A stretch of DNA of 64,000 bases from Dyadobacter sp. Leaf189. GTDB taxonomy: Bacteria; Bacteroidota; Bacteroidia; Cytophagales; Spirosomataceae. Positions 18,517-26,897 of the stretch are shown in pieces (position 1 is the stretch's first letter; every line of letters begins with the position of its first letter). The stretch spans positions 1,671,999 through 1,735,998 of the forward strand of contig NZ_LMPS01000001.1 in NCBI RefSeq assembly GCF_001424405.1, read 5' to 3'. The translations under genes were made by a program, and so were the position numbers. Under the pieces are notes generated by a model, which worked only from the letters and a program-made list of their open reading frames with translations, was not told the origin of the DNA and searched no databases.

Positions 18517-19233
18517 ATGGCCGGTCAGACAAACGAACAAGACGCAGCTAAGAAAGGCAATAAAAAAGGCGACGAAAAAGAAATGCAGGGCTGGAAAAAT
18601 GTGGGAACTGCCGGAGCAGGAGCTGCAACGGGAGCTGCTGCCGCAACCGCGATTAAATACAGCGACGACATAATCCACTTTGTTGCTGGTGGGGAGGAAG
18701 AGGACGATCAGACTGGCGATCCCGAGCAGGATCCCAACGTTCCCGGGTCCGATCCAGCGCATTCGGAAGGCGTTATTACTTCGGCTTCCGCCCTACCGCA
18801 GAATCAATCCTCCCCGCAAGCTACTCCCAAAGCGGGAATTGCAGGCGAAGTAGATGTGGAAGCAGACGGAACTGGGGATGAAATCAGGGATTCACAGGAG
18901 GGGTATGCGCAGGAGGGCGGCCCGATGGACGAAGATGAAGAGGTGATAGACAGTGTGGATGGCTTCATGACGGACACAGAGTTTCATAATGCGGCAGACG
19001 CGGTATCCATTAGCGAAGATCATGATGACATTATCGAATCGACTTACAGCACAGAGTCCGACGAGGTAGCGATCACTGAAGAAGTCAGCGAGACTGAAAT
19101 GGATGATGAGAATGAGTTCATCGGGCCCCCGGAATATGATCTGGCTGACGATATGCTCCATCATCAAACAGACGGTACGGACCAGTCGGGCGACGAAGAT
19201 TGGGATGCTTATAATCCTGAAAACATCATCTAG
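18517..19233 (+). CDS. Acidic protein with Gly/Ala-rich hydrophobic segment (238 aa)
   Basis: It has a Lys-rich start, then a Gly/Ala-rich stretch (VGTAGAGAATGAAAATAI, about 29-46) followed by KYSDDIIHF, then almost 190 residues rich in Asp and Glu with no clear fold. It has exactly the same length as the preceding EF-hand-like protein and the same order (basic start, Gly/Ala segment, acidic tail), but lacks the DxNGDG loops. Its many Ser/Thr-Asp/Glu sites could be kinase targets. It is flanked by two FHA/zinc-ribbon genes. The family is not recognised; it could be a disordered phospho-acceptor, but nothing proves it. Confidence 0.65.
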   Translation: MAGQTNEQDAAKKGNKKGDEKEMQGWKNVGTAGAGAATGAAAATAIKYSDDIIHFVAGGEEEDDQTGDPEQDPNVPGSDPAHSEGVITSASALPQNQSSPQATPKAGIAGEVDVEADGTGDEIRDSQEGYAQEGGPMDEDEEVIDSVDGFMTDTEFHNAADAVSISEDHDDIIESTYSTESDEVAITEEVSETEMDDENEFIGPPEYDLADDMLHHQTDGTDQSGDEDWDAYNPENII

Positions 19234-19250
19234 ATACCAAATCTGCTGTC

Positions 19251-19889
19251 ATGAATATCAAGTTAGGCGAATGCGCCACGTGTCGACAATGGCTTGGGCT
19301 GGACGATAAGCACCCCAAAGTAAGGCCCGGCAATGTTTTGCAAGTAAGGTGTTCCAAATGCGGTACGGTGAATGCTGTAAAAGTACCTGCCGAATCTATT
19401 CCCATAAGCCAGGCTGCACAGAAACCATCCGGGAACCAGGGCAAAGGTTTTCCCGACGAACCTGAAAGAGCGGGAGTGGAACCCGGCTGGATGGTGGTCC
19501 ATGACGAAAACACGCCGTCCCAGACATTTTCTCTCAAACCCGGCAAGAATGTTATAGGTCGCTATTCGCCGGACAAGCCCTGCGAGATCATGATCAAAAC
19601 CAATGACGCATTTATGAGCCGGAACCACTCCCTGATCGATATTACGAAACAACCCGATGGCAGCCTCGTGTTCGTGATTTCCGATGTTGGAAGTACCAAT
19701 GGCACATTCATCAATGCGGTCAGAAAGCTATCGAGATACGACAAGTTGATCCTTAAAGACGGTGATACCATTCAGATGGGGAAAACAAAGATCGTACTTA
19801 AAACACGCCAGTCTACGCAGGATGCGCAGGAAGCTGAAAGTAAAGTGAAGCGGGGCGCTTACCTGAAAACCGTGATTATGTCAAAATGA
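19251..19889 (+). CDS. Zinc ribbon-FHA domain protein
   Basis: The N-terminus has two CxxC knuckles (CATC and CSKC, about residues 5-45), then a linker, then a C-terminal FHA domain (about 95-190): VIGRYSPDKPCEI, the Ser/His pair in FMSRNHSLIDI, and SDVGSTNGTFIN. These are the residues that contact phosphothreonine in FHA domains. It is cytoplasmic. The domain order is the reverse of the protein at 17125-17736. It lies 17 nt after the acidic-protein gene and 7 nt before the PP2C gene, so it is firmly in the operon. It probably binds phosphorylated kinase, pseudokinase or acidic-protein targets. Confidence 0.87.
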   Translation: MNIKLGECATCRQWLGLDDKHPKVRPGNVLQVRCSKCGTVNAVKVPAESIPISQAAQKPSGNQGKGFPDEPERAGVEPGWMVVHDENTPSQTFSLKPGKNVIGRYSPDKPCEIMIKTNDAFMSRNHSLIDITKQPDGSLVFVISDVGSTNGTFINAVRKLSRYDKLILKDGDTIQMGKTKIVLKTRQSTQDAQEAESKVKRGAYLKTVIMSK

Positions 19890-19896
19890 ACTGCCC

Positions 19897-21138
19897 ATGA
19901 TGATGAATATTGAAATCTATCCACCCCTGGCATTGCACGAGATAGGGAAGCGGGAAAACAATGAAGATTCCATTCTTCCGGCAAAAGGATCGGCAATGGA
20001 AACACAGCGGCTGTTTCTGGTATGTGACGGAGTAGGCGGCAGTGCGAAAGGAGAGGAGGCCAGCAGGCTGGTATGCCAATCATTTGACCACAAATTGCAA
20101 GGTGGCAGCCGCGCTTCTAATCCAGCTGTAATTGCCGATGCCCTATACTATGCGGAAAAGGAAATTGACCGTTTCGTACTGGCTACCCCGGAAGCTGCCG
20201 GAATGGCTTCCACGCTCACCTTGCTCCATTTGCACGAGAATGGCGCCACGATCGCGCACGTGGGTGATAGTCGCGTATATCATATCCGTAAGCGTATGAT
20301 CCGCTTTGTTACGAATGATCATAAATGGGTAAACAAACTGGTACTCTCGGGTGACCTGACGCCCGAAGAAGCATTGCATCACCCCCGGCGCAACGTGATT
20401 GACCGCGCTATTCAGGGGCACGGGCAGCGATCCACAGAAGCAGACGTTGTGCAGATTACCGACATCCGGGCAGGAGATTACTTTTTCCTTTGTACCGACG
20501 GTATCCTGGAAGGAATTGAGGAAGAGCAACTGGTGAATATCCTGGCAACCAATGCTGGTGATGCCGAGAAGCTAGGCGAAATCGAGTCGATTTGCTCGGC
20601 CAGTTCCACGGATAATTTCTCGGCATACCTGATCAGAATAAAGTCCGTAAGCGGCACAGCTGTGAAATGGACGCCGTCTGTAATGCCAGAAGAGAAAGCT
20701 TCCGACATCATCATGACCGAAGAGCGTGAGGGTGAATCCCGCGAAACGCTTGCCCGAACTTCCCAATCATCAATGCCAGATTCTGTCGCTGCGACTGCCG
20801 TTTCCGCATTTTCCAATGAAACTCCCCCGCTCGTACGACAGACTCGGCCAGTGAACCAGGAGGAAAAGGCTGGTATGGGGCTCGTCATGCCTATTGTCAT
20901 TGCTTTGGTATGCGCGTTGCTGGTATTAGGCGGCTATTTCTTTTCAAAAAGCATTTTTGAGGGCAAAGAGGAGACAACAGTGGAGCAGAACAAACCTGCG
21001 AGACAAGGTATCCTGGATCCTGATGACAATCAGGAAGAGATGAAATCAGCAGAAAACCAGGCCGGCAAGCAAGGCGACGCCAAGCCTGCAAAAAAGCCCG
21101 ACTCAAATAAGAAAGCGGATGAAACCGGCAAAAAATAA
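19897..21138 (+). CDS. PP2C-type protein phosphatase with C-terminal membrane anchor
   Basis: Three ATG codons in tandem open the gene (MMMN). The phosphatase domain (about 5-250) has the metal-binding and core motifs of PPM/PP2C enzymes: RENNEDSIL, LVCDGVGGSAKGEEAS, GATIAHVGDSRVYHI, FLCTDGILEGI and STDNFSAYL. A Ser/Thr/Pro linker follows, then one membrane segment (about 330-350, IVIALVCALLVLGGYFF), and a highly charged Lys/Glu-rich tail. The phosphatase faces the cytoplasm. It would reverse phosphorylation by the kinase at 24068-25426. Its last 20 nt overlap the metacaspase gene in another frame, suggesting coupled translation. Confidence 0.92.
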   Translation: MMMNIEIYPPLALHEIGKRENNEDSILPAKGSAMETQRLFLVCDGVGGSAKGEEASRLVCQSFDHKLQGGSRASNPAVIADALYYAEKEIDRFVLATPEAAGMASTLTLLHLHENGATIAHVGDSRVYHIRKRMIRFVTNDHKWVNKLVLSGDLTPEEALHHPRRNVIDRAIQGHGQRSTEADVVQITDIRAGDYFFLCTDGILEGIEEEQLVNILATNAGDAEKLGEIESICSASSTDNFSAYLIRIKSVSGTAVKWTPSVMPEEKASDIIMTEEREGESRETLARTSQSSMPDSVAATAVSAFSNETPPLVRQTRPVNQEEKAGMGLVMPIVIALVCALLVLGGYFFSKSIFEGKEETTVEQNKPARQGILDPDDNQEEMKSAENQAGKQGDAKPAKKPDSNKKADETGKK

Positions 21139-21934
21139 GGGACCGTATCTTACCCGACTGTTCTGCACTTTCTCTTTGCTGATATGTGCAAATGAAATGG
21201 CTTTCGGGGGAACAACCTATGCGGTGGTGGTCGCTATTGCCGACTACAAAAACTTTCGTCCACGTGAAGGTGACCTGACCTACACGGTATCCGACGCCAC
21301 GAGGTTCTATAACTACCTCAGAAGTAATGCTGGTGGTAATATACCCACCAACCAGATGCGGTATATCACGAACGACAAGGCTTCCAAAGCCGAAATCATC
21401 AGCGCTGTTCAGTACATTTTTAAGTTCGCCAAATCAGGAGATAAGGTCATTTTCTACTTCTCGGGCCACGGTGACAAAGGGGCATTCCTTCCGTACGACA
21501 CCAGGCCGGATGGACATCAAATGCTGCAACACAGTGAAATAAAGGAGCTTTTTAAAGCTTGTCGCGCCGGTACCAAAATCTGCATTGCCGATGCCTGCTA
21601 CTCAGGTTCTATCACACGCAAGGACATTCAGCATCGTGTAGCTGACAAGGCCTCTAACCAGGCGGATAGTAACGTGGTGCTACTGATGTCGTCACGACCG
21701 GATGAGACTTCACTGGAGTCAGCCGAGTTGAAACAGGGATTGTTCAGCTACTATCTGATCAGGGGACTTCAGGGACATGCTGATACAGACCGCAACCGAA
21801 AAATCACCATCAAAGAACTGTTTGGGTATGTGCATAAAAATGTGTCAGCAGTAGCGGATAAGCGTTTTCGCTCGTCGCAGCATCCCATGGCACATGGAAG
21901 GTTTTCCAAAGAAATGATCATCACTGCCTATTAA
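21119..21934 (+). CDS. Caspase-family (metacaspase-like) peptidase
   Basis: The caspase-like p20 core spans residues about 30-200: AVVVAIADYKNF, the His motif FYFSGHGDKG (His117) and the Cys motif ICIADACYSGSI (Cys160); the dyad is intact. Residues 12-30 (LTRLFCTFSLLICANEMAFG) are hydrophobic and could be a signal peptide or a membrane anchor, so the compartment is uncertain. The first ATG lies inside the 3' end of the PP2C gene (20-nt overlap). The protein has little beyond the protease core, unlike the Ig-fused caspase at 9827. Coupling to the phosphatase suggests that protease and phosphatase levels are matched. Substrates are unknown. Confidence 0.88.
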   Translation: MKPAKNKGPYLTRLFCTFSLLICANEMAFGGTTYAVVVAIADYKNFRPREGDLTYTVSDATRFYNYLRSNAGGNIPTNQMRYITNDKASKAEIISAVQYIFKFAKSGDKVIFYFSGHGDKGAFLPYDTRPDGHQMLQHSEIKELFKACRAGTKICIADACYSGSITRKDIQHRVADKASNQADSNVVLLMSSRPDETSLESAELKQGLFSYYLIRGLQGHADTDRNRKITIKELFGYVHKNVSAVADKRFRSSQHPMAHGRFSKEMIITAY

Positions 21935-21963
21935 ATCAATCCATAATCAATAACCTGAATGCA

Positions 21964-22539
21964 ATGAAGAAGTATTACATCATGAAAGGCGGCTCTCAGC
22001 TGGGACCGTATTCTGTTGAAGAAATGCATGCCTTCAACCTGCCGGCCGAAACCATGGTCTGGTATAATGAACTGGAGGTTTGGAAAATGCTGAAAGATGC
22101 ACCTGAGCTCAGGCATCTTTCCGTAAAGCCGGATCAATCAAAAACGTTCTGGTATATCGGTGGGGCAGTGGCATTACTGCTGATGATCGGTGTGTTTGTG
22201 GCGTTCGGGAAAAAAGAGGGATCTCAGGAAGTAGCTGATCAATTGGCTTCAACATTCGCTTACGACTCCATGAAAGCCTGTAATGCAACAACCGGAAGTG
22301 ATGCTACTTATCATGTCAAGGATTGGGAATGCAAGGACAAACGCTATACCATGGATGTTGAGGCAAGCTGGAAAGGTTCAACTTATGAAGGTAACAGTTG
22401 TCTGCACGTAGTACGCTGCAAGGTCATGGTCGACGAAGACGGGACCGACCGAGAGTTTGTTGTAAATGAAACCAATGCCTGTATGGAAGAGGATGCCCGT
22501 GGAGACTTCAATGTAAGGCGCTATCTCGGAAGAAATTAA
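21964..22539 (+). CDS. GYF-like (DUF4339) membrane protein
   Basis: Residues 1-50 form a GYF_2/DUF4339-type domain: YYIMKGGSQLGPYSVEEM and TMVWYNELEVWKML. This is the common Bacteroidota pattern with GPY and W. A single membrane segment follows (about 60-80, FWYIGGAVALLLMIGVFVAF). The remaining 110 residues contain several Cys (SCLHVVRCKV) and are probably on the other side of the membrane. GYF domains bind proline-rich peptides; the Pro-rich linker of the kinase at 24068 (PPPPVPPPPVGP) is an obvious candidate ligand. This pairing is inference. The gene is 29 nt downstream of the metacaspase gene and 27 nt upstream of the pseudokinase gene. Confidence 0.8.
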   Translation: MKKYYIMKGGSQLGPYSVEEMHAFNLPAETMVWYNELEVWKMLKDAPELRHLSVKPDQSKTFWYIGGAVALLLMIGVFVAFGKKEGSQEVADQLASTFAYDSMKACNATTGSDATYHVKDWECKDKRYTMDVEASWKGSTYEGNSCLHVVRCKVMVDEDGTDREFVVNETNACMEEDARGDFNVRRYLGRN

Positions 22540-22566
22540 ACCAGAACACGTTTACCTCCTTACTCA

Positions 22567-24036
22567 ATGAACCTTTTAAACACCCAAATCAGGGAATATA
22601 CGCTCCTGAGAGAACTTTCACGCGGGACAAACAGCGTTGTATACTATGCCAAAAATCAGCTTGGCGCCGAAGTGGCCATCAAAGTAATGGAGGGCGATGC
22701 CAACCTGGATGTTGAAAACCTGCGGAAGCATTTTCGTCAGCAGGCCCAATTGCTGGTAGCTCTTAAACACGAATACATCACGCAAGTGTACGATTTTTAC
22801 GAAGACGACCGCTGCGTGGCGATCATCATGGAATACCTGAATGGAGAAAGTCTGGAATCTTACATGGCTGCTCATCCGGTTACAGAGGTTGCCAAAGTGG
22901 TAAGGTGGTACAGTCAGGTTTTGCCTGCATTTGAAAAAGCGCATCAGATGGGAGTGGTTCATAGGGATGTTAATCCGTCCATGTTATTCGTAACCAAGTC
23001 GGGAAATATGAAGATCCTGAGCTTCGGTACGGCGAAGATCGTGCAAGACGCATTGGCGGAAAGTCTGGCCGGAGGCATGAAGACAATTATCAGGCCGGAT
23101 GTACCCTACTACAAAAGTCCGGAGCTTATAACCCGACCTAAGTCTGCGGATCAGGGAACCGATATTTACTCGCTCGGGGTACTTTTTTACGTGCTGACTA
23201 CCGGAGTAGAGCCTTATGATAAACAGAATCTGCTGGATGATATTATTTATAAGACAATACCCAAACCGCATTTTTATAGCCAGGAACTGTATGATGTTGT
23301 GGCCAGGGCAGCAGCAAAGCAACGCAAGGACCGGTTTGCCAACTGTCTCGAGTTTTTGGAAGCGCTGCAATCGGCAGGTGTAAATCACAATGAAAGCGGC
23401 CCTGGTCGGCGAATCAAGCATGAAAATACGTCAACCGGCTTTAAGCCCGGGAAGACGGAAATTATTCAGGAAGGTCCTCCCAAAAAGCCTGAATCAAGGT
23501 CGGGAAGTGCTACTGTGATAATCAATGATCATTCGACTTACAGCAATCAGTCAACACGGCAATCGTACCAGCAAAGCGCGGCTAATTCTACGTCTTCCAA
23601 AGATGTAGGCCCGCCTCCGATCGGAGCAGCTGCTAATGGAAGAGAGGGTTTCGAATTGGATGTTGGTAACGAAGTCTTCTCATTGTTACAAATGCGCACG
23701 GCGGCTATCCTGGGCGGCCCGGCGGTGTTCGGCTATTTTATGTCTGAAAATTTCAAAGTCTTCAAGGAGTATGATAAATCGTCGAAAACGATGACGATTG
23801 CGATTATTGCTACGCTGGCTTATTATCTGTTTTCGGCATTGAGCGAGACTTATCCGCTTTTTGGATTTTTGATCTTAGGTAGCTGGGGCTACATGTTCTG
23901 GCTGGCTAATGAGCAGGTCAGGGAGATCCGCACTTTTATTGATAAGGGAGGTAAATACAAGCCCATCGGAACAGTGCTGATTGCATATCTGGTCAACATT
24001 GCCATTATGATTTTAATCAGCTTGAAATTCAGTTAG
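22567..24036 (+). CDS. Membrane Ser/Thr protein pseudokinase
   Basis: Residues 10-270 have a protein-kinase fold close to that of the next gene. The VAIK lysine (Lys39) and HRD aspartate (Asp134) are kept, but the catalytic-loop Lys is Asn136 and the metal-binding Asn is Met139 (HRDVNPSML instead of HRDVKPSNF). The DFG motif reads SFG, with Ser152 in place of the Mg-binding Asp. Loss of DFG-Asp and of the catalytic-loop Asn normally abolishes phosphotransfer. A Ser/Gln-rich linker (about 275-365) leads to a C-terminal domain with about four membrane segments (about 375-489). It is probably a regulator or scaffold for the paralogous active kinase, with which it shares the whole architecture. 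Confidence 0.85.
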   Translation: MNLLNTQIREYTLLRELSRGTNSVVYYAKNQLGAEVAIKVMEGDANLDVENLRKHFRQQAQLLVALKHEYITQVYDFYEDDRCVAIIMEYLNGESLESYMAAHPVTEVAKVVRWYSQVLPAFEKAHQMGVVHRDVNPSMLFVTKSGNMKILSFGTAKIVQDALAESLAGGMKTIIRPDVPYYKSPELITRPKSADQGTDIYSLGVLFYVLTTGVEPYDKQNLLDDIIYKTIPKPHFYSQELYDVVARAAAKQRKDRFANCLEFLEALQSAGVNHNESGPGRRIKHENTSTGFKPGKTEIIQEGPPKKPESRSGSATVIINDHSTYSNQSTRQSYQQSAANSTSSKDVGPPPIGAAANGREGFELDVGNEVFSLLQMRTAAILGGPAVFGYFMSENFKVFKEYDKSSKTMTIAIIATLAYYLFSALSETYPLFGFLILGSWGYMFWLANEQVREIRTFIDKGGKYKPIGTVLIAYLVNIAIMILISLKFS

Positions 24037-24067
24037 TGATCCGACAAACACAATCCAGCTCATTCCT

Positions 24068-25426
24068 ATGACATACATTAATACAAAGATCAAGGATTAT
24101 ACCATTGTCCGGGAGATTTCAACAAGTGGAGGCCAGGGGGCGGTGTATTATGCTACCAACAGCCTGGGTGCCGGGGCCGCAATCAAAATCCTCCATAAAA
24201 ACCTTACTACCAACGAATCGTTTCGCAAGCACTTCAAGAAGGAGGCCGTCATCACTGCATCTATCGGACATGATCACATCGTGAGAGCACTGGATTTCTA
24301 TGAAGATGGGGAAACGGTGGCGATCATTATGGAGTACCTCGAAGGTCAGGACCTGCAAAGTTACATGGAGCAGCAGGGTGAATCGCGGGTAGTGCCCATT
24401 CCGTTAGCTATGAAATGGTATGCACAAATCCTTCCTGCATTTGCACATGCGCATCAGAAAGGATTAGTACATCGCGATGTAAAGCCTTCCAATTTTTTTC
24501 TGACAACATCAGGTAATGTCAAAATACTTGACTTTGGAATTGCTAAAATCCTTGAAAGTGCAGAGTTGAATGGAGATGTTGCAGGCAGTCCAAGTGTGAT
24601 GTCGCAAGCGGGCACGGCGTATTACAAGAGTAAGGAACATGTACTCCGTCCCGCGTCCGTAAACCACCTGACCGACGTGTACGCGCTGGGTTTGATGTTT
24701 TACATTATTACTACCGGCAAAGAACCATTTGACAGCGAGCAGATTACCGACGATATCCTCAACAAGGAGCTACCGCCGGTAGATGGGTATCCTCCGCGCC
24801 TGATGCAGGTCTTGCTAAGAGCAACTGCCAAAGACCGTGACAATCGATATCGTGACTGCCTTTCTTTCTTGCATGCATTAGAAACTGCAGTTGCAAATCC
24901 GGACGAAAACGTGGAAGAATATGACGACTTGAAAGAAAATATCAAACCACCACAGGAATCTACCAGGCAGCAGAACACGACTACGCCGCCACCGCCCGTC
25001 CCGCCACCACCTGTTGGTCCCAGATATGGCGTTTATTCATCAGCGGCAGTCGCGTTCGCGGCATTTGTCGGCGGAGGTTTCGGTGCGGGTTATTTTCTTT
25101 CTCAAAACTCGAAACGTCTCGAAGGCGGACGGAACTCGGTGGCCTACCTGATGGGGTGCATTGTAGTGGTATTCACTGCTTACATGTTTTTAGTCAGGGA
25201 CTTTGATGAAACGGATGTGTGGATGGTGTTTGTATTGATACAAGTGATGACCGCTATCATAGCCTTCGTGCTTGTGGAATCCGGCCAGAAAAAGCGAATT
25301 GAAGAGCATCTGAGAATGGGCGGCACCTTCGAGCCCCTATCCGGCATGATCGGTCTCCTCATTACATTCGCAATCATCAATATGACAGTCATCTTTTTCG
25401 GTGTAGCGATGATTTATTATACTTAG
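24068..25426 (+). CDS. Membrane Ser/Thr protein kinase (Hanks type)
   Basis: All catalytic motifs are present: Gly-rich TSGGQGAVYYA, AAIK (Lys40), HRDVKPSNFF (Asp137, Lys139, Asn142), VKILDFGIAKIL (Asp155), and an activation segment ending GTAYYKSKEHVLRP. The kinase domain (10-275) is followed by a proline-rich linker (PPPPVPPPPVGP, near 305-317) and a C-terminal domain with about four membrane segments, as in the upstream pseudokinase. The kinase faces the cytoplasm. With the PP2C and two FHA proteins in the same run it makes a complete Ser/Thr phosphorylation circuit. No PASTA or other known sensor domain is present; the membrane domain itself may sense. It is the last gene of the run, 7 nt from a convergent gene. 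Confidence 0.93.
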   Translation: MTYINTKIKDYTIVREISTSGGQGAVYYATNSLGAGAAIKILHKNLTTNESFRKHFKKEAVITASIGHDHIVRALDFYEDGETVAIIMEYLEGQDLQSYMEQQGESRVVPIPLAMKWYAQILPAFAHAHQKGLVHRDVKPSNFFLTTSGNVKILDFGIAKILESAELNGDVAGSPSVMSQAGTAYYKSKEHVLRPASVNHLTDVYALGLMFYIITTGKEPFDSEQITDDILNKELPPVDGYPPRLMQVLLRATAKDRDNRYRDCLSFLHALETAVANPDENVEEYDDLKENIKPPQESTRQQNTTTPPPPVPPPPVGPRYGVYSSAAVAFAAFVGGGFGAGYFLSQNSKRLEGGRNSVAYLMGCIVVVFTAYMFLVRDFDETDVWMVFVLIQVMTAIIAFVLVESGQKKRIEEHLRMGGTFEPLSGMIGLLITFAIINMTVIFFGVAMIYYT

Positions 25427-25433
25427 GGAGGCC

Positions 25434-26132
25434 TCACAATATTCCTGGTGATTTTTTATAGACTGATTTCTTCATTCCATTTGAAAGCATAAGTGCTATA
25501 ATAAACATGAGGTATTCCAAAATGTTGAAACCTTGATTGATAACACGGAGCGATTTAAATAGTACGGTATCATGTTTTTGAAGGGCATTAAATATACCGT
25601 TCATAACGAATGTACCAGAATGATAGATTATGATAGAAAGGCAAATCCAGAAAATGGGGAGTTTATAAAAAGCGAGTGATAAATTGGGCTTTACTGAAAA
25701 CATGACAACCATTGCCCATAGGATTAATAGCGAGCCCTCTATATTCAGGTTAAGACCTGGAAAATGGGTCCAGCCTGTTATATAATGGGAGGATATAAAA
25801 CTGATGATACAGAATAAAATTATAGATAGATACGCCAGTCTTCGGAACTTTAATTGTTCAATCCATTGTGACAGAAACGCAATGACCAAGGTAAATTCAA
25901 CTGGGATGTAAAAATGATAGAGGGTGTAAAGTGGGAAGTTCAATTTACCTCTATCAATATAGAAAACCAGAACTTCAACGAGTAGTGCCCACAAAAAAAT
26001 ATACCTGAATATCGTAAGCGATCGATCGTGAAGATAAACATAAAAAGAAATGCCGCAGCAAATTACAAGCAATAGCATGTAAACACGATAAAGAATATAA
26101 GCAACACATTCGATTGAAATATCCTGCGGCAT
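25434..26132 (-). CDS. Seven-helix integral membrane protein, unknown function
   Basis: The protein is almost entirely hydrophobic, with about seven membrane segments and a short basic C-terminus (KKSVYKKSPG). Proteins of this size and pattern accompany histidine kinases in many Cytophagales genomes, but I know of no assigned function. It lies 9 nt downstream of the coiled-coil protein gene and is the last gene of a minus-strand set with the histidine kinase. It may be a membrane sensor or partner for that kinase. Its 3' end is 7 nt from the 3' end of the Ser/Thr kinase gene. Confidence 0.7.
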   Translation of the reverse strand: MPQDISIECVAYILYRVYMLLLVICCGISFYVYLHDRSLTIFRYIFLWALLVEVLVFYIDRGKLNFPLYTLYHFYIPVEFTLVIAFLSQWIEQLKFRRLAYLSIILFCIISFISSHYITGWTHFPGLNLNIEGSLLILWAMVVMFSVKPNLSLAFYKLPIFWICLSIIIYHSGTFVMNGIFNALQKHDTVLFKSLRVINQGFNILEYLMFIIALMLSNGMKKSVYKKSPGIL

Positions 26133-26141
26133 AACTTTCGC

Positions 26142-26858
26142 CTATTTGAAAGATGAAAATTCTTTAATAACATCTTCGAAATTATCACTATCTCCCTTTA
26201 ATTCTTTCATAGTACGCGGAGGGTTTGTTTCAGACTGCATCGTGTCCGCAACTTTGGATCCCTTTCTGTTCATTATTGATGTATTTTTTTTGCTTGCCGA
26301 GACACCGAGATCGTTACCGTCGATGTCCATTCCTACTGCAACGAGGGTTGTTTCACCAGGATTTTTAAGTTTATACTGCGTTTCATTATCAACCTCCTCC
26401 GGAAGAACGCCGCGAGCTTGATAAAAGCGTAGTCCCTCACACTTGGGTTGCGACAAGATCATCATCAACATTTCTTTTCCAATTTCAACAGCAACAATCC
26501 GGTTATCGAGCGAAATTTCAAGGCTATTCACCAGTTGATCGCTAATCGCAATGGCTTTATCGAGAAAATCTAATTCCTTTGTATCGGTATTTTCTTTGTC
26601 AGTACCATCTGAGTTCTCTTTCTTGCGTTGTCTCAACTCGTCCAATTCCTTTTTTAACCGTTTCAAGTCACTCTCTTCCTTGGCCAAATCTTCCCAATAC
26701 TCATTGATTATCATGATGCTGGATTTGTCATGGAAGAAAGCTCCATAGCCCGTTACTTCACTATCATTAGCAAGTTTATACTCGATATCAATCTCTGACA
26801 GGGAGCCGGGAGAAGTGGAGGTTACCGCCCTTGTTTTAAGCACACGTTTTCTTTCCAT
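26142..26858 (-). CDS. Unrecognised protein with coiled coil (238 aa)
   Basis: No family is recognised. Residues about 60-95 form a charged coiled coil (EESDLKRLKKELDELRQRKK). The centre contains DNRIVAVEIGKEMLMMI and the C-terminal part has VAVGMDIDGNDLGVSASK. There is no signal peptide or membrane segment, so it is soluble and cytoplasmic. It is placed between the histidine-kinase gene (39 nt upstream) and the 7-TM gene (9 nt downstream), probably as one transcript. Confidence 0.6.
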   Translation of the reverse strand: MERKRVLKTRAVTSTSPGSLSEIDIEYKLANDSEVTGYGAFFHDKSSIMIINEYWEDLAKEESDLKRLKKELDELRQRKKENSDGTDKENTDTKELDFLDKAIAISDQLVNSLEISLDNRIVAVEIGKEMLMMILSQPKCEGLRFYQARGVLPEEVDNETQYKLKNPGETTLVAVGMDIDGNDLGVSASKKNTSIMNRKGSKVADTMQSETNPPRTMKELKGDSDNFEDVIKEFSSFK

Positions 26859-26897
26859 GATTGTTTATGTTATACAGGTTTACAATAATTAAAAGTA

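Noticed and set aside
17125..25426. FHA, PP2C and kinase genes as part of a type VI secretion locus
   Set aside because: No TssB/TssC, Hcp, VgrG, TssK/L/M or ClpV gene is present in the window; only the phosphorylation triad is shared.
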